The notes: generated by a model not told the origin, from the letters alone. DNA of 64,000 bases from Psychrobacillus sp042944905 (GCF_042944905.1 NZ_CP168496.1:3038001-3102000); one strand, 5' to 3'; positions 42,026-50,264 are shown, counted from the first letter of the stretch. Numbers and translations: made by a program.

Positions 42026-42670
42026 TCATCCTCCTGTGTTTAGTCCTTTTGGGGTGGACTTTTTCTCAATTAATTTCAAAGCAAAATCAAACAAAATTGC
42101 TAATAAAGCAACAGGTAATGCTCCCGCTAATACGAGTGAATTATTATATGACTGCAAACCTCGGTAAATAACATCCCCTAAGCCCCCTGCACCAACAAAT
42201 GTCGCAAGCGTCGCAATTCCAACCGTTAAAACAGTGGCAGTTCGAATCCCCGCCATGATAAATGGCAAAGCTAATGGAAACTCAATCTGCCATAATAATT
42301 GGCTTTTTGTCATCCCCATCCCTCTCCCTGCTTCAATAATCGATCCATCTATACTTGTAATCCCAGTGTATGTATTGCGTAAAATAGGTAAAAGTGCGTA
42401 AATAATTAATGCAATTAATGCTGTTTTTGCTCCAATCCCTATAAGCGGAACTAAAAAACCGAATAACGCTAAACTAGGAATCGTTTGAAAAATGGCTGTG
42501 ATTCCTATCACTGGCTCCGCAAACTTTCTATACCTTGCAACAAAAATACCTAAAGGAAGTGAGATGGCTATACCTACTGCAAGTGCGATAAAAGATAAAT
42601 AAATATGTTGAATAAATGCTTCTTGAATCAAATCGGATCTGCTTTGAATCGTTTCAAAAAATTTCTGCAC
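42026..42670 (-). CDS. opuCB: OpuC-type ABC transporter permease
   Basis: A 214-residue, six-helix permease. The EAA loop that contacts the ATPase reads IIEAGRGMGMTKSQLLWQIEFPLALP. It begins directly after the ATPase stop, with six bases to the next gene. Standard OpuC operons have two permeases; only one is present here, so it may act as a homodimer. Confidence 0.87.
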   Translation of the reverse strand: MQKFFETIQSRSDLIQEAFIQHIYLSFIALAVGIAISLPLGIFVARYRKFAEPVIGITAIFQTIPSLALFGFLVPLIGIGAKTALIALIIYALLPILRNTYTGITSIDGSIIEAGRGMGMTKSQLLWQIEFPLALPFIMAGIRTATVLTVGIATLATFVGAGGLGDVIYRGLQSYNNSLVLAGALPVALLAILFDFALKLIEKKSTPKGLNTGG

Positions 42671-43633
42671 TTATACCACCTCTTCTTTTGCAAGCATTGC
42701 ACGTAGAAGAACGGATTGGGTCACATACCCTAACTTTTCATCAGCCTTTTTTACAAGTAAACATTTTGCCGCACCGTCTTCTAATAAAGCAATTGCTTCT
42801 TCTAGTAACATGCTCGCTTCCACTTCTATACATTCGCTTTGTTTGTCTTGTTCAAAGAAATAAATAAACTCCTGTAATTCACGTTTTCCAAGTAGACGCT
42901 TTCGATTGATACGTTCTATTCCAATAAAGTTCTTAACAAATTCATTGATTGGATTCTCTATTAATTCGGTTGGGGTTCCTATCTGCTCTATTCTCCCACT
43001 TTTCATAACTACAATTGTGTCTGCTATTTTTAATGCTTCATCCATGTCATGCGTGACAAAAACAATTGTTTTCTTTATCTTTTCCTGTAACTTTTTTATT
43101 TCCACTTGTAATTGCTCGCGACTAATTGGATCAAGGGCACTAAACGGCTCATCCATTAATACAATATCAGGGTTACCAGCTAAAGCCCTTACCACTCCAA
43201 TACGTTGTTGTTGCCCACCACTTAGCTCCAGCGGATATTTAGCTAAATATTGCTTCGGTTCGAGCCCAACCATCCACATTAGTTCACGGACTCGCTCCGC
43301 TGTTCTTTCTTTTGACCATCCCTTTAGTTTTGGTACAAGTGATGCGTTCTTTTCAATCGTCATATGTGGAAATAAACCGATTCGTTGAATGACATAGCCA
43401 ATCGTTTTTCGAAGTTCCACCGAATCTAAAGTAGATACTGCTTTATCAGACACATATACTTCTCCAGTGGTTGGAATTTCTAAACGGTTAATCATTTTCA
43501 TTAACGTTGTTTTCCCACAGCCGCTTGGGCCAATAATTACTACTAATTGTTCGGTTGGTATTGTAAGAGACACATCTTTCAATGCCTCTGTTCCATCATT
43601 AAATACTTTGGAAATCTTATCAAATCGAATCAA
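42671..43633 (-). CDS. opuCA: OpuC-type ABC transporter ATP-binding protein
   Basis: 320 residues. Walker A GPSGCGKTT near residue 36, signature LSGGQQQRIGV, Walker B IVLMDEPFSALD and the switch His in VTHDMDEA. The C-terminal 80 residues are a shortened CBS-like region (one repeat recognisable: SMLLEEAIALLEDGAAKCLLV), fewer than the two CBS domains of classical OpuCA. CBS domains sense ionic strength in this family. First gene of the operon. Confidence 0.9.
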   Translation of the reverse strand: MIRFDKISKVFNDGTEALKDVSLTIPTEQLVVIIGPSGCGKTTLMKMINRLEIPTTGEVYVSDKAVSTLDSVELRKTIGYVIQRIGLFPHMTIEKNASLVPKLKGWSKERTAERVRELMWMVGLEPKQYLAKYPLELSGGQQQRIGVVRALAGNPDIVLMDEPFSALDPISREQLQVEIKKLQEKIKKTIVFVTHDMDEALKIADTIVVMKSGRIEQIGTPTELIENPINEFVKNFIGIERINRKRLLGKRELQEFIYFFEQDKQSECIEVEASMLLEEAIALLEDGAAKCLLVKKADEKLGYVTQSVLLRAMLAKEEVV

Positions 43634-44011
43634 CTAAACTTCCCTCCTTACTTTAGTGTATTCACCTATTAATCCTTATACCCTAAATAATTATACTGAA
43701 TCTTCTGTGAAGAAAGAAAAAACTAGATTCTAATTAATATAGATTTTGGTAATCATTTATCCATTCATTCCTATTACTTTTATAGGAATGAAGGAGTACC
43801 ATAATGTTTAGAAACCGCGCCTAAATAATCTCGTTTCTGTTCCATTTACTCAATGAAATGATTGCCATTATTGCTTGAATTGGGTTTCATGTCGAATATG
43901 GTTAATCTGATCTTAGGTTTGCGCTAATCAGTCTCGAGTAGCCTTCATTTGGTCTCGGGTTTGTACTATTTGGTCTCTTTCAGCCATTTATTTACAAATC
44001 AAAAAAAGAAC
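43634..44011. other. Intergenic region holding CGAGACC array C
   Basis: About 380 bp between the opuC promoter side and the dioxygenase terminator. The right half is the inverted 21-bp-period array. A TATAGGAATGAATGG/CCATTCATTCCTATTAC inverted pair (about 43760-43790) is also visible. Confidence 0.65.
43888..43989 (-). repeat. CGAGACC array C, five 21-bp units, inverted
   Basis: On the minus strand the leader AAATGGCTG (43989-43981) precedes anchors whose first bases are at 43978 (AGAGACC), 43957 (CGAGACC), 43936 (CGAGACT), 43915 (TAAGATC) and 43894 (CGACATG). Spacing is exactly 21 bp, and decay increases away from the leader. Confidence 0.8.
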
Positions 44012-44045
44012 ATGCCCATCTCCTATTGCGGAAATGGGCATGTGT
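44012..44045 (-). terminator. Terminator of the dioxygenase gene
   Basis: ACATGCCCAT and ATGGGCATGT arms with a T-run on the minus strand. Confidence 0.88.
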
Positions 44046-44050
44046 ATTCA

Positions 44051-45028
44051 TTATTCTTTCACAAATTCAATTGTGCTTCTTACTGTATCAATCGGGCGAA
44101 CTAAACTTTCAATTTGTGTACGTTTTGGTTCTAAAAATGGAGGTAATGATAACTTTTCTCCCAAGGTTTCATAAGGTTCGTCTCCCATAAAACCAGGTCC
44201 ATCAGTAGCAAATTCAAATAATAGCCCCGGAGCCACTCTTGCATATAATGACTCAAAGAAATGGCGGTCCACATAACCAGAAGTTTGAAAACCAAAGCTC
44301 TCCATACGTTTCGTCCATTCGTCTAAAACAGCTCGGTCTTCCACTCTAAATGCTGCATGGTGAACCGTTCCGAAACCTTGACTACCCGGGGGAAGAATGA
44401 CATTCTTCTCTACGATTACTTGTGCGCCATTTCCTCCTTCACCTACTTCAAACAAATGGAATGATCCTTCTTGCGCTATCTGTTTAAATAATAAAACCTT
44501 TTCCATTACTTCTTTTAAATAATCAAACTCTGCAATTCGAATATGAATAGGACCTAACCCGGTAATAGCATACTCTAACGGAATCGGTCCTTTTTGCCAT
44601 GGTGTTCCTGTTGAAATACCCTCATTATTTTCATCTGAAATTAATTGATATTGTTGGTCGTCAAAATCGACAAACGAAAGTACCATTGTTCCAAATTGTT
44701 CTTGAATACCAGCATGTTTGACTTCCAAGCTATCAAAACGATTCACCCAATAATCTAATGCAGCATCACTAGGAACACGGAAAGCTGTTTTATAAATTTC
44801 ATTTGTGCCGTGTGTACCTTTTGTAATTCCTGGGAAGTCGAAGAACGTCATATCTGTACCTGCTCCACCAACATCATCAGCAAAGAATAAGTGGTAGGTC
44901 TGGATATCATCTTGGTTCACTGTTTTCTTTACTAAACGCATGCCTAACACATACGTGAAAAATTTATAATTCTCTTCTGCACTACTTGTAATCGCTGTTA
45001 CATGGTGCATACCTTTTAATTGATTCAT
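44051..45028 (-). CDS. Ring-cleaving (VOC-superfamily) dioxygenase, MhqO-like
   Basis: A 325-residue glyoxalase/extradiol dioxygenase protein with tandem VOC modules. Metal-binding candidates are GMHHVTAIT (His8/His9 region), HHAAFRVED and LLFEFATDGPGF (Glu). Bacillus MhqO/MhqE homologues degrade hydroquinone-type thiol-reactive electrophiles. Tandem TATCTTTAATTCGA repeats before the gene resemble an MhqR-type control site. Monocistronic. Confidence 0.87.
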   Translation of the reverse strand: MNQLKGMHHVTAITSSAEENYKFFTYVLGMRLVKKTVNQDDIQTYHLFFADDVGGAGTDMTFFDFPGITKGTHGTNEIYKTAFRVPSDAALDYWVNRFDSLEVKHAGIQEQFGTMVLSFVDFDDQQYQLISDENNEGISTGTPWQKGPIPLEYAITGLGPIHIRIAEFDYLKEVMEKVLLFKQIAQEGSFHLFEVGEGGNGAQVIVEKNVILPPGSQGFGTVHHAAFRVEDRAVLDEWTKRMESFGFQTSGYVDRHFFESLYARVAPGLLFEFATDGPGFMGDEPYETLGEKLSLPPFLEPKRTQIESLVRPIDTVRSTIEFVKE

Positions 45029-45045
45029 ATATTATTCCTCCTGTT

Positions 45046-45075
45046 TATCTTTAATTCGAGTATCTTTAATTCGAA
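45046..45075 (-). promoter_or_regulatory. Tandem MhqR-like operator repeats
   Basis: TATCTTTAATTCGA occurs twice in a row with a 15-bp period (45046 and 45061), just upstream of the dioxygenase ribosome site. The sequence resembles half sites of MarR/DUF24-type quinone-stress repressors; assignment to MhqR is by target-gene analogy. Confidence 0.5.
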
Positions 45076-45114
45076 GTAATTTTATCATGAAATAAAAAAT
45101 TAGTCAATGAAACA

Positions 45115-45154
45115 AAAACTGTCCCAATCGCATATTAGCCATTGGGACAGTTTT
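45115..45154. terminator. Stand-alone bidirectional terminator
   Basis: AAAACTGTCCCAAT pairs with ATTGGGACAGTTTT around a 12-base loop. It lies upstream of the dioxygenase gene and after the DUF1540 terminator, with no obvious gene of its own. Confidence 0.8.
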
Positions 45155-45201
45155 ACTTTTTATATGACACCCTGTTCCTAGAAGATTGTCTTCGCTCACA
45201 C

Positions 45202-45243
45202 CTAGAAAAAAGCTCATGAACATGTCCATGAGCTTTTTTCTAG
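45202..45243 (-). terminator. Terminator of the DUF1540 gene
   Basis: CTAGAAAAAAGCTCATG pairs perfectly with CATGAGCTTTTTTCTAG (17 bp). Confidence 0.92.
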
Positions 45244-45254
45244 GTCATAGCCGT

Positions 45255-45410
45255 TTAAGCATCTGGTTCAAATGTTTTACAATCTGTTTCTTCACTATTA
45301 GATGCTTGTTTACCTTTGCTACTTACTACATAAATTGCCTCTGCACTGCATTTATTACCAGAACCCCAATACGTACAATTATTGACTTCACAAAGAACAA
45401 CTTGAGCCAT
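45255..45410 (-). CDS. DUF1540 small cysteine-rich protein (51 aa)
   Basis: ATG 45410 with GGAGGTGTGA upstream, terminator just after the stop. The product carries VLCEVNNCTYWGSGNKCSAE, the DUF1540 pattern, with Cys at 7, 12, 21 and 44, likely a zinc or other metal site. Such proteins are frequent in spore-formers and have been linked to spore or stress expression; no sporulation promoter was identified here. Confidence 0.88.
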   Translation of the reverse strand: MAQVVLCEVNNCTYWGSGNKCSAEAIYVVSSKGKQASNSEETDCKTFEPDA

Positions 45411-45526
45411 TTTATCACACCTCCTCTTTTTCTAGCATGAACAAATTGAAGGTGATTAATACTAGTTTATTTAAATGCTTGGCCTATTTTCGTAAAGTGA
45501 AATTGATTAAAGCAGCAATAAGAAAA

Positions 45527-45830
45527 ACGCAAGCGTCCTTTAAGTGCATCTTGTCTTTACTGTTTCCTGAGTGCTTTGGAAGAAACATCAGCTACACTAT
45601 TAACGAGGGAATTTTTGTGGATGGAGAAGTGACTGCGTCACTTCTCCATCCACTTTTTTCGGTAATCTTGTGGCGGATGTTTGTCCGTCGCCCTCTTGGA
45701 ATATGTAGGGACATGATGCATTAGATTTGGTTAATGAGAGAATAAATCCTTTCCTATTCTTTTAAAAGCGGACGAAGATACAATTTCGTCCGCTCAGCAC
45801 TTCTTTATACATGGATGCTATCTATTTTTC
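45527..45830 (+). repeat. ~300-bp structured element, copy 1
   Basis: Aligns closely with 59149-59430 along its whole length. The outer inverted ends are GTGCATCTTGTCTTTAC (about 45543-45559) and GTAGGGACATGATGCA. The central hairpin has a 17-bp perfect stem (45617-45633 with 45637-45653, loop TGC) followed by T6. A last hairpin, GCGGACGAA/TTCGTCCGC, is at 45768-45793. Confidence 0.85.
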
Positions 45831-45862
45831 TCTAGTACTTTGCATAAGATGGCACTTATTAA

Positions 45863-45960
45863 TTGCACACTATTGATATATTGCGCAAATGTCCAAGAAT
45901 GTTGCGAGTATCACGTTCTATATTGCGCATATGCCTCGTAATGTTGCGCATAATTTATCG
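45863..45960 (+). repeat. TTGCG array E
   Basis: Anchors at 45863 (TTGCA), 45881, 45902, 45923 and 45944 (all TTGCG). The last four are exactly 21 bp apart; the first step is 18 bp. The segments TTCTATATTGCGCATATGCC resemble array D. Confidence 0.8.
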
Positions 45961-46029
45961 GACAATTGTATCCAGATAAAAAGAGCGAATACCTTTGCCA
46001 CAGTGCGATGTTACTGAATAGGACCAAGG

Positions 46030-46185
46030 CTTTATGGGATTGATTGTAGCAGAAGGGTGGCGACTCCAGCCGGAAGAGTGAGACAGATGAGCCATCGCAG
46101 GCGAACGCGTAGCGTCGGCGATGGCTCATCGCTCACCCGGCGGAAAGCGTCCGCCCAGCAGCGAAAATCCTAGCGGTCACTTAAT
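46030..46185 (+). repeat. GC-rich dispersed repeat, copy 3
   Basis: GATTGTAGCAGAAGGGTGGC at its start, GAGACAGATGAGCCATCGC and GCGATGGCTCATCGCTC forming a long inverted stem around GCGAACGCGTAGCGTC, then GGAAAGCGTCCGCC and GCGGTCACT at the end. Same order and spacing as copy 2. Confidence 0.8.
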
Positions 46186-46338
46186 AGGGCCTTTTTAGTA
46201 CGCACTATATAAAAAATCCGTTCTATATTGCGCGTAATAAAAAAACGCTGTGTGACCTAAATTGTACCTTCGTCCAAACTGAAACGAAAACAAACAAATT
46301 TTAACGAAAATTTTTATGCTTTCCTTACAAGTATTTTG

Positions 46339-46369
46339 TGTAAGAAAGTGGTTGATCAACAGATGTGAT
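46339..46369 (+). repeat. TGTAAGAAAGTGGTT element, copy 2
   Basis: TGTAAGAAAGTGGTTGATCA followed by ACAGATGTGATA; upstream TTATGCTTTCCTTACAAGTA also matches the 53046 copy. Confidence 0.8.
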
Positions 46370-46381
46370 AATTTCTGTAAA

Positions 46382-46430
46382 AAAAAAGGTGATATTTCGT
46401 TCAAATTAGAACGAAATGTCACCTTTTTAT
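46382..46430 (-). terminator. Terminator of the DinB/heme gene cluster
   Basis: AAAAAGGTGATATTTCGTTC and GAACGAAATGTCACCTTTTT pair with one mismatch around AAATTA. Confidence 0.9.
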
Positions 46431-46437
46431 AGTCTCT

Positions 46438-46857
46438 TTAAGCGTGCCCATTTTTTTGTATGAGAGAAATTTGTCCAGCATGGATGCCTGTGTGATACAT
46501 TAATCTTCCTATAGCTTCCAAAGGAGTTGATGGTCCCATAGGTGATTCTATGATTTTATTCCATGCTTCCTCTTGTAACTCTTCCATTGCTCCTTGCAAA
46601 TAACTGTTAGATGCAGTCAGAAAATCTACAAGTTCTTCTATATTATTTAACGAAGGCTTCGTTGTTTCTTCTGCCTTACTTTTTCCAAAAAACCATTCTG
46701 CAAACATATATTCAACCTCTGCAGTATGATGAAGAAGAGAACTAATCGTTGAGTTTCCTAATCCCAAATTCAAATCTTCGTTTGGTAATGCAGTTGCAGT
46801 TTTTTGAAATCTATCCCGAATTGAATTCCATATTGGTAAAACAGTAGAATAGGTCAT
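46438..46857 (-). CDS. DinB-family protein
   Basis: A 139-residue four-helix-bundle protein of the DinB/YfiT-like metal-binding superfamily. Likely metal His residues are in SLLHHTAEVEYMFAEWF and MYHTGIHAGQIS. Start is ATG 46857 rather than GTG 46863, which sits too close to AAGGAG. It follows the HugZ-type gene by 18 bp and may be the last gene of the Fur-controlled cluster. Specific function is unknown; some relatives are thiol transferases. Confidence 0.85.
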   Translation of the reverse strand: MTYSTVLPIWNSIRDRFQKTATALPNEDLNLGLGNSTISSLLHHTAEVEYMFAEWFFGKSKAEETTKPSLNNIEELVDFLTASNSYLQGAMEELQEEAWNKIIESPMGPSTPLEAIGRLMYHTGIHAGQISLIQKNGHA

Positions 46858-46875
46858 TTGCACTTACTCCTTTTT

Positions 46876-47385
46876 TTATACTATCGTTTCTTTTTTCTTA
46901 TCCACAACAACATGATTAAAAACAGTTGCATTGATATCCAAATCGAATGCCATACCAAATCCTACAACATAGCGTCCTTGGAATGGTGTTAATTCGAATA
47001 GAGAAAAGTCTAGACCTCTTAATACTTCCATCATCTTTTCCCCATGCTGACTATTAAAGAGTGCAAAAATATCGTCGTGCCCTTCATTTCCAATATTCTC
47101 AGGTGTACAGATAAAACGTACACGCTCAGTTGCAAATTTGTTGGGTGTTGTGGACTCATCTGCTAGAAGAAAAGCATTTACAAATTCATTCTTTTCCATT
47201 AAGTCATAGTGCTCCGCAATTTTACTAATGTATATGTACAACTTTCCATCTTTCTTGACAAATGGAGCATAGCTTGTAAAAGGCTTACCTTCTTCATCTA
47301 ATAAACTTAAAATAAGATTTTTACGACTTTCTACAAACTTTAGATATTTCTCTTTATTCCCCTCTAAATCAATAGCTTTTTTCAC
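46876..47385 (-). CDS. HugZ/HutZ-type heme utilisation protein
   Basis: A 169-residue split-barrel protein of the pyridoxamine-oxidase-like superfamily. The segment ESRKNLILSLLDEEGKPFTSYAPFV near the N-terminus and the ending RYVVGFGMAFDLD are those of HugZ-type heme-degrading or heme-handling proteins. The start is GTG 47385, since the upstream ATG (47400) overlaps GGAGGG. Position after an iron-type ABC importer supports release of iron from heme. Confidence 0.82.
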   Translation of the reverse strand: MKKAIDLEGNKEKYLKFVESRKNLILSLLDEEGKPFTSYAPFVKKDGKLYIYISKIAEHYDLMEKNEFVNAFLLADESTTPNKFATERVRFICTPENIGNEGHDDIFALFNSQHGEKMMEVLRGLDFSLFELTPFQGRYVVGFGMAFDLDINATVFNHVVVDKKKETIV

Positions 47386-47412
47386 TATTAATCCCTCCAT
47401 TTACTATTCTTT

Positions 47413-48192
47413 TTATTTAATAGTATTCATTAAAAGTACCCGCGGTTTTTTCTCTGAAGGCATATATTGAATTTCGGCATTCATTCTATATACTTGTCGT
47501 ATCATATCTTTAGTCATGACTTCATATGGAGAACCACATGCCACTTTCTTACCGGTTTGTATAACCACTATGCTATCGCTATAGCTGGATGCTTGATTGA
47601 GATCGTGTAATACCATTACAATCGTCATGCCCATGTCTTGGTTTAACTCTCGAACAAGTTCTAAAACTTCGTGCTGATGAGAAATATCAAGATAAGTTGT
47701 TGGCTCATCAAGCAATAACACTTTTGGCCTCTGCGCTAGCGCCATAGCAATCCACGCCCTTTGAGACTCACCACCTGATAAGGAGTCGATTGTTCTATCC
47801 TTATAATCAGTTAGATGTGTTTTCTCGAGCGCCCAATAAACTATTTCCATGTCTTCCTTGTTTAACTTTTCAAACCACTTTTTATGTGGGTACCTGCCAT
47901 AAGAAACTAGGTCAATAACGGTCATGTCAGTCGGTGCTTGATTTCTCTGACTTAGCAGACACATTTTACGTGCAACTTGTTTAGAATTCATCGACTTCAA
48001 ATTAGTTCCGTCAAATTCCACTGTACCTTGATGATATGGAATATTGCGTGCTATCGCCTTAAGTAAGGTTGACTTTCCCGAACCATTAGGACCAATAATA
48101 GATACTATCTCTCCTTGGTTTACATGAAACGAGAAATTACTAATAATATTTTTTTGCTCATATCGAATGGAAATGGAGTCGATAGTAAACAT
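47413..48192 (-). CDS. Heme/siderophore ABC importer ATP-binding protein
   Basis: 259 residues of the FecE/FhuC/BtuD type. Walker A GPNGSGKST near residue 37, Q-loop LLSQRNQAP, signature LSGGESQRAWIAMALAQ, Walker B VLLLDEPTTYLDI and the His switch in VLHDLNQAS. Directly follows the permease (1-bp gap). Acts at the inner face of the membrane to power uptake. Confidence 0.92.
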   Translation of the reverse strand: MFTIDSISIRYEQKNIISNFSFHVNQGEIVSIIGPNGSGKSTLLKAIARNIPYHQGTVEFDGTNLKSMNSKQVARKMCLLSQRNQAPTDMTVIDLVSYGRYPHKKWFEKLNKEDMEIVYWALEKTHLTDYKDRTIDSLSGGESQRAWIAMALAQRPKVLLLDEPTTYLDISHQHEVLELVRELNQDMGMTIVMVLHDLNQASSYSDSIVVIQTGKKVACGSPYEVMTKDMIRQVYRMNAEIQYMPSEKKPRVLLMNTIK

Positions 48193-48193
48193 A

Positions 48194-49183
48194 TTAAAAT
48201 GCCTTCCTTCTCATTAAGTATAAAAAATATGGTGCTCCTATAACTGCCATTAGTATTCCAGCAGGGATTTCCATCGGAGTAAATAAAGTTCTTCCTCCAG
48301 TATCCGCTAGCAACAAGACAAGTGCACCAAGCGCCATACTCATAGGCAATAAATATTTATAGTTTGAGCCAACAAGTAATCTAGCCATATGCGGTACGAC
48401 AAGTCCAACAAATCCAATCATTCCAATAGCCGCCACCGAAATAGCTGCTAAAAATACAGCGATTAAAGAGAGTAGAATGCGTATTCTATGAACATTTTCC
48501 CCAAGATTTGATGCAACTTGATCACCTAGTCGAATAATGTTCGCTTTACGAATGGCAAACATCGATAAAATCCATCCAACAATCGCATAAGGGAAAACCA
48601 TCATTAAAGCATTATTCCCTTTCGCTGCCAAACTTCCGTTGAGCCATTGAACTGCAGAAGGAAGTCGATCACTGTATATGATTGATAAATAACCAATACC
48701 GCCTCCGCATAAAGCGTTTACTGCGACCCCTGACAAAATAATTGTAATCGGAGATATGCCGTTTCTTCTCCATGCAAGTGCATATACAATCGTTGCGGCA
48801 AAAAGCCCGCCAACAAAAGCGGCAATTGGGATAAACTGCGTGTATTCAGGAGCAGCCAACATGATAATCAGTACACAAACCGCAGCTCCACTAGTCACCC
48901 CCGTTAATCCTGGGTCTGCAAGCGGATTACCCATTACCGCTTGCAATAATGCACCAGAGATTGCAATGTTTGCTCCAATTATCATCGCCAATAATACACG
49001 GGGATAGCGAATATCCCAAATAATCGTATTGTGTACATCGGTAGATGATGAGCTAAAGAACGTCTTTAATATAGCTGAAATAGGGATATTCACACTGCCT
49101 AATCCAATGGCGACGATACCTGCAACGATTGCTAGTAAGAACGTAAAAATTACAATAGTTCCACTTCTAGATTTACTACTCAC
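48194..49183 (-). CDS. Heme/siderophore ABC importer permease (FecCD family)
   Basis: A 329-residue protein with about ten helices. Characteristic segments: RYPRVLLAMIIGANIAISGALLQAVMGNPLADPGLTGVTSGA (coupling and translocation regions) and IGFVGLVVPHMARLLVGSNYKYLLP. One permease gene, so it acts as a homodimer. Between the binding protein and ATPase genes in a single operon. Confidence 0.92.
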   Translation of the reverse strand: MSSKSRSGTIVIFTFLLAIVAGIVAIGLGSVNIPISAILKTFFSSSSTDVHNTIIWDIRYPRVLLAMIIGANIAISGALLQAVMGNPLADPGLTGVTSGAAVCVLIIMLAAPEYTQFIPIAAFVGGLFAATIVYALAWRRNGISPITIILSGVAVNALCGGGIGYLSIIYSDRLPSAVQWLNGSLAAKGNNALMMVFPYAIVGWILSMFAIRKANIIRLGDQVASNLGENVHRIRILLSLIAVFLAAISVAAIGMIGFVGLVVPHMARLLVGSNYKYLLPMSMALGALVLLLADTGGRTLFTPMEIPAGILMAVIGAPYFLYLMRRKAF

Positions 49184-49196
49184 CTAAAAACCCTCT

Positions 49197-50207
49197 TTAT
49201 TCATAAAAATAGTTGGAGATTTGTGTCAACGCTTGTTCTACATTGCTAATGGATGTAACTCCAAATACGTCATAATCTAAAATATGAACCTTATCATTTT
49301 TATAAGCTGAAAGTTTCGTCCACGTATCATTTTTTTCCACTTCTTTTTGGAACATATCTTCTGATGCTCCGTGATCACCTGAAGCAAGTACTAGAATAAT
49401 ATCCGGATCCGCAACGACAACATCTTCCATGTTTATAGGGGAATATGTATCAGAAACCTTTAATACTGATGTTGCTATATTATCAGCACCTAGTTTTTTC
49501 ACTAAACTTCCTAAATAAGATTTCTCACTCATAACCATAAAGGAATCAGAAGTACCGATCATTAACATAACGCTTGGTAACTCTTTTCCTTTAGCCTTTT
49601 CAGCTAACTCATTTTCTTTGGCTAATATTTTACTTAGTACAGCGTTCATTTCTTCTTTTTTATCAAAATACGTCCCTAACACTTTAAAGCTAAGTTTTAA
49701 GTCATCAAATGAATCCGTTTTTAAGTAAGCAGTCTGAAGGTTGATGCCTTCTAAGTTTTTTTCTAATGTACTTCGAAGAGATTCAGCACCAAGTATCAAG
49801 TCTGGTTGTAGATTAGTAACTACTTCTAGGTCTGGTTGCATTGGTGAACCAATTCGTTGAATAGTATCAAAGTCTTTAGGAATAGGGTTCGTAGAAGTAG
49901 GGACCCCGACTGGTGTAACCCCGAGCAAATGCAACATTTCTGTAAGTGGGACTGACGTTGTTATTAAACGCTCAGGCAACTTTGAAGGAAATTGGCTAAG
50001 TGCTTCCTCAAATGCAACTTGATCAATTCCATCATTTTCTAAACTATAGCTATCGTCTGTTTCGTTGGATTGCTCTTTTTCACTAACTTCCTTACTTTCT
50101 GTGTTGGAAACTTCTTCTTTCTCCTTATCACTATCCGTGGAATTTGCCGTGCAGGCAGTCAATAATGCAAGAACTCCGATAAGTAAAACCCAATATAACT
50201 TTTTCAA
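49197..50207 (-). CDS. Heme/siderophore-binding lipoprotein
   Basis: 336 residues from TTG 50207 (GGAGGGG upstream; the in-frame ATG at 50222 overlaps that site). Lipobox LLTACTANS, then an acidic linker, then a helical-backbone binding fold (RLITTSVPLTEMLHLLGVTPVGVP). The fold is that of class III binding proteins (BtuF/IsdE). The neighbouring HugZ-type gene favours heme, but a siderophore is possible. Paired Fur boxes lie upstream. Confidence 0.88.
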   Translation of the reverse strand: MKKLYWVLLIGVLALLTACTANSTDSDKEKEEVSNTESKEVSEKEQSNETDDSYSLENDGIDQVAFEEALSQFPSKLPERLITTSVPLTEMLHLLGVTPVGVPTSTNPIPKDFDTIQRIGSPMQPDLEVVTNLQPDLILGAESLRSTLEKNLEGINLQTAYLKTDSFDDLKLSFKVLGTYFDKKEEMNAVLSKILAKENELAEKAKGKELPSVMLMIGTSDSFMVMSEKSYLGSLVKKLGADNIATSVLKVSDTYSPINMEDVVVADPDIILVLASGDHGASEDMFQKEVEKNDTWTKLSAYKNDKVHILDYDVFGVTSISNVEQALTQISNYFYE

Positions 50208-50264
50208 TTTGTACCCCTCCATGTATATATGCTCATCACCAATTACTAATACATCCTATTAATA

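Larger units (their letters stand above)
45411..46381. other. Repeat island 2 (non-coding)
   Basis: About 970 bp. In order: the ~300-bp element (45527-45830), a TTGCG array (45863-45960), the GC-rich repeat (46030-46185), a lone TTGCGCG unit (46228) and the TGTAAGAAAGTGGTT element (46339-46369). Small frames across it are repeat by-products. Confidence 0.8.

Noticed and set aside
45437..45724. Plus-strand frame of 95 codons
   Set aside because: Runs through the ~300-bp repeat and its hairpin; no matching frame is kept in the copy at 59149.
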